A model generated the notes under the pieces. That model was not told the origin of the DNA. It worked only from the letters and a program-made list of their open reading frames with translations, and made no database searches. A stretch of DNA of 27,715 bases from an uncultured Eubacteriales bacterium (lineage in GTDB: Bacteria; Bacillota; Clostridia; Oscillospirales; Oscillospiraceae), in the NCBI GenBank assembly GCA_900552725.1, contig USAT01000015.1, forward strand, positions 1 through 27,715, given 5' to 3'. The position numbers and the translations under genes were made by a program. Shown one piece after another: positions 1 through 7,105 of this stretch. Positions within the stretch are counted from its first letter, which is position 1; each line of letters begins with the position of its first letter.

Positions 1-884
1 CCGCCGATGGTCAGGGGCAGCTCACCGTTCAGCAGCATCTTGTGGAAGGGCAGCTCACGGCGGTCGTTGCAGCCGCGGGCGTTCAGCTGATAGTCCATAG
101 CGGCCTCGTCCACGCGGATACCCATGGAGGAGATCTCAAAGGAGCTGTCCAGCACCGGGTTGTACAGCAGGATGTCGCCGTTCAGGGACCAGTCGTCATA
201 GTCGGGGGCGCGGCCGTCGTGAGGCTTGCCGGAGCGCTTCAGATTGTCGCCAATCTGCATCAGGAACACGGTGTGATGCTCACGGCAGATGGCGTGTTCA
301 CGCTCCTTGGGGGTCAGCTCGGGCCAGCGATCCTCCAGCTCCTGGGTGGTGACGAAATAGACCTCACGCTCCAGCTTGGTGTGCAGGCTGGGAAAAGCGA
401 TCTGCAGCGCGTCGTTGGTCTCCACCACGGCGCCCACGATGGCCCGGACAGTCTGCTTCAGGAAGTTGACGTTGCGATCCTCACGGGAGATAACCTTTTC
501 CCAGTCCCACTGATCCACATAGACGGAGTGTAGGTTGTCCACCTCCTCGTCGCGGCGGATGGCGTTCATATCGGTGAACAGGCCCTTGCCCACATTGAAC
601 TCATAGCGCTTCAGCGCCAGACGCTTCCACTTGGCCAGAGAGTGTACCACCTGACCGTTGGCGCCCACGTCGGGGATGTCGAAGGAGACGGGGCGCTCCA
701 CACCGTTCAGGTTATCATTCAAGCCGGAGTCCTCCCGGACGAACAGGGGAGCGGAGACCCGGCGCAGATTCAGCGCCTGTCCCAGATTGACCTGGAAGTT
801 ACTCTTGATGAACTCAATGGCGCGCTGCATCTCATAGACGGACAGCGGCGTCTTGTAACCGGCGGGAATGAAAACCTTACTCAT
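1..884 (-). CDS. asnA: Aspartate--ammonia ligase (asparagine synthetase A), 3' end cut off
   Basis: This enzyme makes asparagine from aspartate, ammonia and ATP in the cytoplasm and is related to class II aminoacyl-tRNA synthetases. About 294 codons are visible. They follow the E. coli AsnA layout: an N-terminal segment with a QRAIEFIKSNFQVNL-like stretch, then VVHSLAKWKR, LHSVYVDQWDWE, RAPDYDDW, LNGDILLYNPVLDSSFEISSMGIRVD, and LPLTIGG at the window edge. The family is about 330 residues, so roughly 40 C-terminal residues lie outside. The ATG at 884 is preceded by an AGAGGTG ribosome site and a near-consensus promoter, so the gene is probably transcribed alone. Nothing in the visible part is broken. 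The family assignment is very secure. Confidence 0.96.
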   Translation of the reverse strand, partial: MSKVFIPAGYKTPLSVYEMQRAIEFIKSNFQVNLGQALNLRRVSAPLFVREDSGLNDNLNGVERPVSFDIPDVGANGQVVHSLAKWKRLALKRYEFNVGKGLFTDMNAIRRDEEVDNLHSVYVDQWDWEKVISREDRNVNFLKQTVRAIVGAVVETNDALQIAFPSLHTKLEREVYFVTTQELEDRWPELTPKEREHAICREHHTVFLMQIGDNLKRSGKPHDGRAPDYDDWSLNGDILLYNPVLDSSFEISSMGIRVDEAAMDYQLNARGCNDRRELPFHKMLLNGELPLTIG

Positions 885-918
885 GCCTAAGCACCTCTTT
901 CAAATAAATATGCACTCT

Positions 919-947
919 ATTATAATAAAGTGCTACCGCCTTGGCAA
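919..947 (-). promoter_or_regulatory. Sigma-A-type promoter of asnA
   Basis: On the minus strand TTGCCA (947-942) is followed after exactly 17 nt by TATAAT (924-919). The start of transcription would fall near 912, giving a leader of about 28 nt before the asnA ATG. No operator or T-box-like structure is visible in this short leader. Confidence 0.8.
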
Positions 948-974
948 GAGAAAAAATCCCTAAATCTTGCATAA

Positions 975-1008
975 AAAATCGCCGCATCCTTGTGGATGCG
1001 GCGATTTT
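975..1008 (-). terminator. Intrinsic terminator of the aminotransferase gene
   Basis: A perfect 15-bp stem (975-989 with 994-1008, 4-nt loop) contains a GC-rich CGCCGCATCC core. It is followed on the minus strand by a run of T. It lies 12 nt past the stop codon of the leftward aminotransferase gene and upstream of the asnA promoter, so it insulates the two units. Confidence 0.9.
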
Positions 1009-1019
1009 GAGAAGAAAGC

Positions 1020-2210
1020 TTACTTATAGGACTCGATCATGGCCTTGAAGGCGGGCAGGCTGCGGCGGATCATGTCGTTGGACACGCAGTAGCTCAGGCG
1101 GAAGAAGCCGGGGCAGCCGAAGCCGTCAGCGGGTACCACCAGCAGGTTGTGGCCCAGCTTGGCCTTCTCGGAGAAGGCGTTGGCGTCGCCGTTGGGCGCC
1201 TTGACGAACAGATAGAAGGCACCGTCGGGCTTGGCGCACTCATAGCCCATCTCGGTCAGGCTGTTGTACAGCAGGTTGCGGTTCTCGTCGTAAGCCACCA
1301 GATCGGGACGCTCCTCGGCACAGCACTCGATGACCTTCTGCATCAGGGTCGGGGGGCAGACGTGGCCCATGATGCGGGCAGCGCCGGAAATGGCGGCGTA
1401 CACGTCGTGGCTGTCATCGGCGAAGCCGGGGACGTAGACGTAGCCGATACGCTCACCGGGCAGGGACAGGGACTTGGAGTAGGAATAGCACACGATGGTG
1501 TTCTTGTAGATGCAGGGGATGAAGGGCACCTTCACGCCGCCGTACACCAGCTCACGATAGGGCTCGTCAGCGATGATGTAGATGGGATGGCCGTACTCGG
1601 CGCTCTTGCGCTCCAACAGGGCAGCCAGACCCTTCAGGGTCTCCTCGGTGTACACAACGCCGGAGGGGTTGTTGGGGGAGTTGACGATGATGGCCTGGGT
1701 GTGCTTGGTGATGCGCTTCTCCACCTCGTCCAGATGGATCTGGAAAGCCTTGGTGTCAGCGGGAACGACCACCAGCTTGCCGCCGTTGGCGTTGACGAAG
1801 GGACGGTACTCGGGGAAGAAGGGGGCGATGGCCATGATCTCGGTGTCAGCGTCCACGATCAGCGCCTTGATGATGGAGATCAGGGCGGGAGCGGCGCCGC
1901 AGGTGAAGAACAGCTCGCTGGCCTTCACATCCAGACCGAAGCGGGCAGCCAGATCCTTGGCGACAGCGGCGCGGGCCTCTTCAAAGCCGGGGGCCATGGA
2001 GTAGCCGTGCAGCTTGATGGAATCGGTCTCGTCCACGATCTTCTTGATGGAGTCGTTGACCTTCTTGGGGGCGGGGATGCTGGGATTGCCCAGAGAGTAG
2101 TCATACACATTCTCGGGGCCCACGACCTTGGCCTGCTCCAGACCATAGGCGAACAACTGGCGGATGACAGAGGGGGCGGTACCCAAAGTGTAATATTCCT
2201 GATTGACCAT
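1020..2210 (-). CDS. Pyridoxal-phosphate aminotransferase, class I/II (aspartate aminotransferase family)
   Basis: A 396-residue fold-type I PLP aminotransferase. Visible family marks are the SPNNPSG motif (about residues 178-184, binding substrate and PLP), the ADEPY aspartate (D215) that contacts the pyridine nitrogen, the SYSKSLSLPGERIGY motif with the Schiff-base lysine K246, and a C-terminal FRLSY arginine (R371) that binds the substrate carboxylate. Length and motif order are normal for aspartate/aromatic aminotransferases of subgroup I. The exact substrate cannot be read from the sequence; aspartate, alanine or aromatic amino acids are all possible. The ATG at 2210 has an AGGAGC ribosome site. 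The gene has its own promoter and terminator and is monocistronic. asnA lies next downstream but is separated by the terminator. Confidence 0.9.
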   Translation of the reverse strand: MVNQEYYTLGTAPSVIRQLFAYGLEQAKVVGPENVYDYSLGNPSIPAPKKVNDSIKKIVDETDSIKLHGYSMAPGFEEARAAVAKDLAARFGLDVKASELFFTCGAAPALISIIKALIVDADTEIMAIAPFFPEYRPFVNANGGKLVVVPADTKAFQIHLDEVEKRITKHTQAIIVNSPNNPSGVVYTEETLKGLAALLERKSAEYGHPIYIIADEPYRELVYGGVKVPFIPCIYKNTIVCYSYSKSLSLPGERIGYVYVPGFADDSHDVYAAISGAARIMGHVCPPTLMQKVIECCAEERPDLVAYDENRNLLYNSLTEMGYECAKPDGAFYLFVKAPNGDANAFSEKAKLGHNLLVVPADGFGCPGFFRLSYCVSNDMIRRSLPAFKAMIESYK

Positions 2211-2249
2211 GATAACAGCTCCTATTCTTCTTTTCCTTATTTATATTGC

Positions 2250-2270
2250 GCATGCGGCTCAAACGCATGC
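2250..2270 (-). promoter_or_regulatory. Inverted repeat in the aminotransferase leader
   Basis: GCATGCG (2250-2256) and CGCATGC (2264-2270) form a perfect 7-bp inverted repeat around a 7-nt spacer. It starts only a few bases downstream of the inferred transcription start, so it could be a repressor site or an mRNA hairpin. No T-run follows, which argues against a terminator. Its function is not known. Confidence 0.4.
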
Positions 2271-2283
2271 ATGACCAACTATT

Positions 2284-2312
2284 ACTATACGAGTGTTTTC
2301 TTTGATTGTCAA
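2284..2312 (-). promoter_or_regulatory. Sigma-A-type promoter of the aminotransferase gene
   Basis: On the minus strand a consensus TTGACA (2312-2307) is followed after 17 nt by TATAGT (2289-2284). This gives a leader of about 65 nt. Confidence 0.85.
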
Positions 2313-2363
2313 GTATTTATCAAAGGAAACGGATTTTTATGAAAAAATTTATGCAAACGAAAC

Positions 2364-2380
2364 AACTGAGGGCCTCAGTT
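2364..2380 (-). terminator. Possible weak terminator hairpin at the end of ptb
   Basis: AACTGAG (2364-2370) and CTCAGTT (2374-2380) can pair around a 3-nt loop and overlap the ptb stop codon. The minus-strand sequence that follows is T-rich but has no clean T-run. The hairpin may be a weak terminator or a 3'-end stabilising structure. Confidence 0.35.
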
Positions 2381-3289
2381 CAGCTCCATCCGCTGAGCCA
2401 GCACGCTGCCGGCGGCGATGGAAGCCAGCTTGGACTCGGCGCTGTCGGCACGGGACACCAGCACGATAGGCACCTTGGCGCCCAGAATGATACCGGCGTT
2501 CTTGGCGTTGCCGAACAGGGAAGCGGCCTTGCCGATGCCGTTGCCCACCTCATAGTTGGGCACCAGCAGAATGTCGGCGTCGCCTGCGCCGGGGGCGGTG
2601 TAGTGCTTGTGGTGGCAGGCCTCCTTGCTGACCGCCAGATCGAGGGCTACGGGGCCGCACACGTTCATATTGTACTTGCTCCAGCGCTCGGTCATGTGGG
2701 CCAGTGCGTCGGCGTCCACAGTGGACTGGATCTTGGGGTTCACCACCTCCGCGCCGCAGATGCAGGCGGCGTTGATGCTCTCATAGCCCAGAGCGTGCAG
2801 CACCATGGCGGCATTCTCCAGAATTTCAGCCTTCTTGTCCAGATCGGGGAAGGTGTTGACGCCGCCGTCGGTGAGGATCACCATCTTGCCATAGGCGGGG
2901 ATCTCATAGAACATGCAGTGGGTGGTGAGATGGCTGGTACGCAGGCCGCACTCCTTGTTGAACACGGCGCGCATCAGATCGGCAGTGCCCAGGATGCCCT
3001 TCATCAGGAAATTGGCCTTGCCCTCGGCGCACAGGGCCACGGCCTTGGCGGCGCAGTCGGTGTCGCTGTCACCGGCGACGATCTCATAATCGGCGGGGTT
3101 CTCACCCAGACCGGACAGCATGTCCTTGATCTTGTCCACATGGCCCACCAGAATGGGGGTGGCGATGCCCTCCTTGCGGGCCTCCACCACCGCCTCAATG
3201 ACAGGCTGGTCGTGTGCGGCGGCCACGGCGATGACGCCGGTCTTACCGCCCTTGGCGGCCTCTAAGATGCCGTTGATCGTATTGATCAT
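2375..3289 (-). CDS. ptb: Phosphate butyryltransferase / phosphate acetyltransferase family enzyme
   Basis: A 304-residue member of the PTA_PTB family, which exchanges CoA and phosphate on short acyl groups (butyryl-CoA to butyryl-phosphate) in the cytoplasm. Length and sequence fit Ptb rather than the longer Pta. Recognisable stretches are an N-terminal VIAVAAAHDQPVIEAV, ANFLMKGILGTADLMRAV in the middle, ILTDGGVNTFPDL, the NVCGPVALDLAVS region, ADILLVPNYEVGNGIGKA, and GAKVPIVLVSRADSAESK near the C-terminus. The ATG at 3289 has a full AGGAGG ribosome site. Butyrate kinase normally sits beside ptb, but no buk is present on either side here, so its partner must be elsewhere or the butyryl-CoA:acetate CoA-transferase route may be used instead. 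Discrimination of butyryl from acetyl is inferred from length and overall similarity only. Confidence 0.88.
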   Translation of the reverse strand: MINTINGILEAAKGGKTGVIAVAAAHDQPVIEAVVEARKEGIATPILVGHVDKIKDMLSGLGENPADYEIVAGDSDTDCAAKAVALCAEGKANFLMKGILGTADLMRAVFNKECGLRTSHLTTHCMFYEIPAYGKMVILTDGGVNTFPDLDKKAEILENAAMVLHALGYESINAACICGAEVVNPKIQSTVDADALAHMTERWSKYNMNVCGPVALDLAVSKEACHHKHYTAPGAGDADILLVPNYEVGNGIGKAASLFGNAKNAGIILGAKVPIVLVSRADSAESKLASIAAGSVLAQRMELN

Positions 3290-3306
3290 GTACGTTTCCT
3301 CCTGAA

Positions 3307-3327
3307 TTTCTGTGATGTGATCAGAAA
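3307..3327 (-). promoter_or_regulatory. Inverted repeat between ptb promoter and ribosome site
   Basis: TTTCTG (3307-3312) and CAGAAA (3322-3327) form an inverted repeat around a 9-nt spacer, flanked by further A/T symmetry. The spacing suits a dimeric regulator bound in the transcribed leader of ptb. It does not match the Rex consensus (TTGTTAA-N4-TTAACAA). Function unknown. Confidence 0.3.
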
Positions 3328-3345
3328 ATTATGGTTACATTCCAC

Positions 3346-3374
3346 ATTATACATCCACATGGCACCAGCGTCAA
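3346..3374 (-). promoter_or_regulatory. Sigma-A-type promoter of ptb
   Basis: On the minus strand TTGACG (3374-3369) is followed after 17 nt by a consensus TATAAT (3351-3346). The leader before the ptb ATG is about 50 nt. Confidence 0.82.
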
Positions 3375-3433
3375 CGATAAACCGAAGGATTCAATGAAAT
3401 ATTTTGTAAAACGCCGGCGCAAGAAGAAAATGG

Positions 3434-3462
3434 TTGAAGAAAATGGGAGAGTATGCTATGAT
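3434..3462 (+). promoter_or_regulatory. Promoter of queA-tgt, extended -10
   Basis: TTGAAG (3434-3439) is followed after 17 nt by TATGAT (3457-3462). A TGC just upstream of the -10 makes it an extended -10 element. It is divergent from the ptb promoter about 60 bp away. Confidence 0.7.
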
Positions 3463-3494
3463 ATAAAATTACGAAACACCTTATTGAATCAGAA

Positions 3495-4532
3495 ATGAGC
3501 AAGAATATGAAAACACATGACTTTTATTTCGACCTGCCCCAGGAGCTGATCGCCCAGACGCCCATCGAGCGGCGTGATGCCTCCCGCCTGCTGGTGCTGG
3601 ATAAGACCACCGGCGCGTGGGAGCACCGGCACTTTTTCGATCTGCCGGAGTATCTCCATCCTGGCGACTGTCTGATCCTCAACGATTCCCGTGTGCTGCC
3701 GGCCCGTCTGCTGGGCCAGCGTATGCCGGGCGGCGGCGCCTGCGAGGTGCTGCTGCTGATCGACCGGGGCGACAAGACATGGGAGTGTCTGGTGCGGCCC
3801 GGCAAGAAGATGCGTAAGGGCGCAAAGCTCTCCTTCGGCGACGGTCAACTGACTGCCGAGGTCACGGAGGAACTGCCCGGCGGCAACCGGCTGGTGCGCT
3901 TCGACTACGAGGGCATCTTCCTAGAGGTGCTGGACCGCCTGGGCAAAATGCCCCTGCCGCCTTATATCAAAGAGGAGCTGCAGGACCGTGAGCGCTATCA
4001 GACCGTGTACTCCAAGGTGGTGGGCAGCGCCGCCGCACCCACGGCGGGCCTCCATTTCACCAAGGAGCTGCTGGAAAAGGTACAGGCCATGGGCGTGGGT
4101 ATCGGCTATGTGACGCTGCATGTAGGTCTTGGCACCTTCCGCCCGGTGAAGGAGGACGAGATCACCGAGCATGAGATGCACAGCGAGTACTGCGTCATTC
4201 CCCAGGAGACGGCCGACCTTATCAACCGCACCCGTGCAAACGGCGGCCGCGTCATCTGCGTGGGCACCACCTCATGCCGCACGGTGGAATCCTGGGCGGG
4301 GGAGGACGGCACCATGCAGGCCAGCGCCGGATGGACGAATATCTTCATCTATCCCGGCTACCACTTCAAGGCCACGGACGCCCTGATCACCAATTTCCAC
4401 CTGCCGGAATCCACCCTGATCATGCTGGTGTCCGCCCTGGCGGGCCGTGAGCATATCCTGGCGGCATATCAGGAGGCGGTAAAGGAGAAGTACCGTTTCT
4501 TCTCCTTCGGCGACGCCATGTTTATCCATTGA
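3495..4532 (+). CDS. queA: tRNA preQ1(34) S-adenosylmethionine ribosyltransferase-isomerase QueA
   Basis: QueA transfers and isomerises the ribosyl part of S-adenosylmethionine onto preQ1 at tRNA position 34, giving epoxyqueuosine. The protein opens with the family signature DFYFDLPQELIAQTP, continues with LILNDSRVLPARLLG, and carries the strongly conserved SAAAPTAGLHFT and HVGLGTFRPV motifs, then TNFHLPESTLIMLVSA and FFSFGDAMFI at the end. The length is normal. Two starts are possible. The first ATG at 3495 has no clear ribosome site. An in-frame ATG at 3507 gives the usual family N-terminus (MKT-DFYFDLP) and is equally or more likely. tgt follows after 16 nt, so the substrate made by Tgt is used by a co-transcribed enzyme. 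Later queuosine steps (queG/queH) are not in the window. Confidence 0.97.
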   Translation: MSKNMKTHDFYFDLPQELIAQTPIERRDASRLLVLDKTTGAWEHRHFFDLPEYLHPGDCLILNDSRVLPARLLGQRMPGGGACEVLLLIDRGDKTWECLVRPGKKMRKGAKLSFGDGQLTAEVTEELPGGNRLVRFDYEGIFLEVLDRLGKMPLPPYIKEELQDRERYQTVYSKVVGSAAAPTAGLHFTKELLEKVQAMGVGIGYVTLHVGLGTFRPVKEDEITEHEMHSEYCVIPQETADLINRTRANGGRVICVGTTSCRTVESWAGEDGTMQASAGWTNIFIYPGYHFKATDALITNFHLPESTLIMLVSALAGREHILAAYQEAVKEKYRFFSFGDAMFIH

Positions 4533-4548
4533 TTTAGGAGAGCGATAT

Positions 4549-5685
4549 ATGTTCAAAGTCATCAAAAAACAGGGCCGCGCCCGGCGGGGACAGTTCCAGT
4601 GCGCCCACGGCGGCGTGGTACAGACGCCGGTGTTTATGAACGTAGGCACCCAGGCCGCCATCAAGGGCGGCATCGACGCCTTTGATCTGCGGGACGAGCT
4701 GGGCTGCCAGATTGAGCTGAGCAATACCTACCACCTGCACCTCCGCCCTGGCGACGAGACGGTGAAGGCCCTGGGCGGCCTACACAAGTTTATGGGCTGG
4801 GATGGCCCCATCCTGACGGACAGCGGCGGCTTTCAAGTGTTTTCCCTTGCCAGCCTGCGGAAGATCAAGGAGGAGGGCGTGACCTTCGCCTCCCACCTGG
4901 ACGGCCACCGCATCTTCATGGGTCCGGAGGAGAGCATGCGCATCCAGTCTAACCTGGGCAGCGATATCGCCATGGCCTTTGACGAGTGCGTGGAAAACCC
5001 CGCCCCCTACGACTACGCCAAGGCCTCCTGTGAGCGGACGCTGCGCTGGCTGGAGCGGTGCAAGGCGGAGCACGACCGGCTCAACAGCCTGCCGGATACG
5101 GTGAACCCCAAGCAGATGCTGTTCGGCATCAACCAGGGCGCCACCTACGCCGACCTGCGGATCTGGCACATGCAGCAGATCGCCAAGATCGACTGCGACG
5201 GCTTCGCCATCGGCGGCCTGGCGGTTGGTGAGCCCACCGAGGTCATGTACGAGATCATCGACGCGGTGGAACCCTATATGCCGGCCGACAAGCCTCGGTA
5301 TCTGATGGGCGTGGGCACCCCCAGCAATATCATCGAGGGCGTGGCCCGGGGCGTGGATTTCTTCGACTGCGTTATGCCTGCCCGCAACGCCCGCCACGGC
5401 AAGCTCTTCACCTGGCAGGGCACCATGAACATCAAAAACGCCCAGTACAAGCTGGACGACGGCCCCATTGATCCCCAGTGCGACTGCCCCGTGTGCCGCA
5501 AGTTCAGCCGCGCCTACCTCCGCCATCTGTTCACGGCCCAGGAGATGCTGGGCATGCGCCTGGCGGTGATGCACAACCTGTACTTCTATAATAAGCTGAC
5601 CCAGCGGATCCGCACCGCCCTGGACGAGGACGAATTTGACGCCTTCCGGGCCGAGTACAGTCGCAAGCTGGCAGAAAAAGTGTAA
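4549..5685 (+). CDS. tgt: Queuine/preQ1 tRNA-guanine transglycosylase
   Basis: Tgt swaps guanine 34 of tRNAs with GUN anticodons for preQ1. The 378-residue protein is full length. The general-base aspartate D91 sits in LTDSGGFQVFSL, and the nucleophile D273 sits in GVDFFDCVMPARNARHG. The GLAVGE loop (about residues 223-228) recognises the base. The structural zinc site is CDCPVC (C311, C313, C316) plus H342. The VMPARNARHG form is typical of bacterial enzymes. AGGAG lies seven bases before the ATG at 4549. It is translated from the queA message. No T-tailed hairpin follows; instead an inverted repeat and a new promoter lead into yajC. Confidence 0.98.
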   Translation: MFKVIKKQGRARRGQFQCAHGGVVQTPVFMNVGTQAAIKGGIDAFDLRDELGCQIELSNTYHLHLRPGDETVKALGGLHKFMGWDGPILTDSGGFQVFSLASLRKIKEEGVTFASHLDGHRIFMGPEESMRIQSNLGSDIAMAFDECVENPAPYDYAKASCERTLRWLERCKAEHDRLNSLPDTVNPKQMLFGINQGATYADLRIWHMQQIAKIDCDGFAIGGLAVGEPTEVMYEIIDAVEPYMPADKPRYLMGVGTPSNIIEGVARGVDFFDCVMPARNARHGKLFTWQGTMNIKNAQYKLDDGPIDPQCDCPVCRKFSRAYLRHLFTAQEMLGMRLAVMHNLYFYNKLTQRIRTALDEDEFDAFRAEYSRKLAEKV

Positions 5686-5691
5686 AATTTC

Positions 5692-5720
5692 TTGGCAAGT
5701 GCTGCCAAAGCCCTTGCCAA
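5692..5720 (+). promoter_or_regulatory. Nested inverted repeats overlapping the yajC promoter
   Basis: TTGGCAAG (5692-5699) pairs with CTTGCCAA (5713-5720), an 8-bp inverted repeat. A second, tighter palindrome, TTGGCA-N5-TGCCAA (5692-5708), shares its left arm. The right arm of the larger repeat contains the -35 hexamer of yajC. No T-run follows, so an operator is more likely than a tgt terminator. No regulator is assigned. Confidence 0.45.
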
Positions 5721-5742
5721 ACGGACAAGTTTTCTGTATAAT
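5714..5742 (+). promoter_or_regulatory. Sigma-A-type promoter of yajC
   Basis: TTGCCA (5714-5719) is followed after 17 nt by TATAAT (5737-5742). The leader to the yajC ATG is about 25 nt and contains an AAGGAG ribosome site. Confidence 0.83.
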
Positions 5743-5774
5743 AATCAAGATATCTGTGAAAAGGAGTATCCCCT

Positions 5775-6221
5775 ATGTTTGATCTGATTACAACGGCATA
5801 TGCCGAATCCGGCACCTCCACCGCAGCTGGCGGCGGTATGTCCTCCATCCTGATGATCGTCGTCATGCTGGCGATCTTCTACTTCCTGCTGATCCGTCCC
5901 GAGAATAAGCGGAAAAAGCAGGCCGAGGAGATGCGCAGCTCCCTGAAGAAGGGTGACTGGCTGACCACCATCGGCGGCGTGTATGGCCGTGTTGTCTCCA
6001 TTACCGACCGTACCGTGGTCATCGAGACCAGCGAGGATCGCGTCCGCATCGAGTTCCTGAAGTCCGCGATCGGTCAGGTGGGCACGCTGGACGAGCAGGC
6101 TGCCGCCATGCAGCGCGGCGGCAAGAAGGCCAAGAAGGAAGAGGCTCCCGCCGAGGTGGAAGCCCCCAAGGCCGAAGCTCCCGCCGAGGAGCCCGCTGCC
6201 GAGGAGAAGACCGAGGAGTAA
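5775..6221 (+). CDS. yajC: Preprotein translocase subunit YajC
   Basis: YajC is a small single-pass membrane subunit that associates with SecDF and the Sec channel. The 148-residue protein has a short periplasm-facing N-terminus, one hydrophobic segment (about residues 23-41, SSILMIVVMLAIFYFLLIRP), and the diagnostic RPENKRKKQ basic patch. A small beta domain follows (LKKGDWLTTIGGVYGRVVSI and VRIEFLKSAI). The last 35 or so residues are a low-complexity Lys/Glu/Ala/Pro tail, longer than in E. coli. It keeps the common tgt-yajC order, but secD and secF, which usually follow, are absent here. It has its own promoter and strong terminator. Confidence 0.95.
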   Translation: MFDLITTAYAESGTSTAAGGGMSSILMIVVMLAIFYFLLIRPENKRKKQAEEMRSSLKKGDWLTTIGGVYGRVVSITDRTVVIETSEDRVRIEFLKSAIGQVGTLDEQAAAMQRGGKKAKKEEAPAEVEAPKAEAPAEEPAAEEKTEE

Positions 6222-6236
6222 TTTCCCGACCAGATG

Positions 6237-6271
6237 AAAATGACGCTCTCATCCGAGAGCGTCATTTTTTT
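6237..6271 (+). terminator. Intrinsic terminator of yajC
   Basis: A 14-bp stem (6237-6250 with 6255-6268, 4-nt loop ATCC) with a TGACGCTCTC core is followed by a run of T. A matching A-run on the left would let it work on the other strand too. Confidence 0.93.
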
Positions 6272-6319
6272 GCCCTCCCGATGCATACAGTGTCATCAGA
6301 ACGGGAAGGGGGAGTATCC

Positions 6320-6751
6320 ATGTCTTGGAGAAGGATCTTGGGAAAACGCACCTGGCTGGGCCTGGTCGCCGCTGTGGCTTCGCTGCTGCTGTGGCTCATG
6401 CTGGGCGCGCTGCTGATCACGCGGGGCACGCTGCCGCCGGAGTTGGCGGACGGCTGGCTCTATGGCGGCTGTGCCCTGTCGGTGGTGCTGGGCGGCTGCC
6501 TGGCCGGAAAGGGGAGGGGGGAGCGGCTGCTGCCGCTGATGGTGGCGGCGCTGCTGTACGCTGTGCTGTGGATCGCGGCGCTGGCCACGGCCCAGCCGCT
6601 GGATTTCGCCGGCCGGGGCATCTGGATCACCGCCGCGGTGCTGGGCGGCGGGCTGCTGGGCTGTCTGCTGCCGGGCGGCGGAAAGCGCAAAAAGCGCAGC
6701 AAGAGCAAAACCTATGCCCGGACAAAGCGCCGTAAGCGGGCGGTAACATAA
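6320..6751 (+). CDS. TIGR04086-type small membrane protein
   Basis: A predicted 143-residue integral membrane protein with four hydrophobic segments (roughly residues 12-34, 45-60, 68-88 and 97-117) and a very basic, probably cytoplasmic tail (KRKKRSKSK...RTKRRKR). The topology, length and position just after yajC match the TIGR04086 membrane-protein family of Clostridia, whose function is unknown. I assign the family from context and topology, not from a search. The start at 6320 is chosen because AAGGGGGAG lies 5 bases upstream. A longer frame from 6281 would run into the yajC terminator region and has no ribosome site. No clear promoter is visible, so expression may rely on readthrough from yajC. 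Confidence 0.7.
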   Translation: MSWRRILGKRTWLGLVAAVASLLLWLMLGALLITRGTLPPELADGWLYGGCALSVVLGGCLAGKGRGERLLPLMVAALLYAVLWIAALATAQPLDFAGRGIWITAAVLGGGLLGCLLPGGGKRKKRSKSKTYARTKRRKRAVT

Positions 6752-7006
6752 TGTGTCAATGACAAAAATCACAAAAAACGGGTTTTTCGCAAAAATGATT
6801 TGACAAAAAAACGGCGCTGTCTGGGTTCCCTGCGAAAATGCGCCGATTTCCATATCTGGTGCCCTATGTCCGCCGGATTTACCACATTTCGGAGCGAACG
6901 GGGCAGGGGAGCACTGTATTTCATCCTGTTTTACATGGTAGACATAATACTGTTTACATAACATTTTAACATAACTGACAAAAATCAGGGAATTTACGGA
7001 AAGCCC

Positions 7007-7035
7007 TTGCAGTTTGCCCGAAATTGCCCTATAGT
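7007..7035 (+). promoter_or_regulatory. Candidate sigma-A-type promoter of spoIIM-xerD
   Basis: TTGCAG (7007-7012) is followed after 17 nt by TATAGT (7030-7035). It would give a leader of about 65 nt and could supply vegetative expression of xerD. Confidence 0.6.
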
Positions 7036-7054
7036 ATTTACGGTAACTTATGGC

Positions 7055-7083
7055 TTCTATTTGCTTGGCTTGTCTCATATAGT
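7055..7083 (+). promoter_or_regulatory. Candidate sigma-E-like promoter of spoIIM
   Basis: TTCTATT (7055-7061) and CATATAGT (7076-7083) are 14 nt apart. They partly match the mother-cell sigma-E pattern (kmATATT-N14-CATAcaAT; 5 of 7 and 6 of 8 by eye). Bacillus spoIIM is a sigma-E gene, which supports the idea, but the match is imperfect. Confidence 0.4.
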
Positions 7084-7105
7084 GGGACGGGGTGAGTGAT
7101 ATACC

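Larger units (their letters stand above)
6752..7105. other. 354-bp intergenic region before spoIIM
   Basis: No convincing gene is present on either strand. The left half is A-rich. It contains a 12-bp repeat TGACAAAAATCA at 6760-6771, repeated exactly at 6976-6987, and a possible weak hairpin CGGCGC/GCGCCG (6812-6817 with 6840-6845). An ACATAAC direct repeat lies near 6956-6974. The right end carries two candidate promoters for spoIIM, listed separately. No terminator for the upstream membrane-protein gene is obvious. Confidence 0.6.

Noticed and set aside
1149..2342. A 397-codon plus-strand frame over the aminotransferase
   Set aside because: The minus-strand protein is a complete PLP enzyme with promoter and terminator. 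The other frame is a compositional shadow.
2375..3289. A full-length Pta (phosphate acetyltransferase)
   Set aside because: At 304 residues with Ptb-like wording it fits phosphate butyryltransferase better, although acyl specificity cannot be proved by eye.
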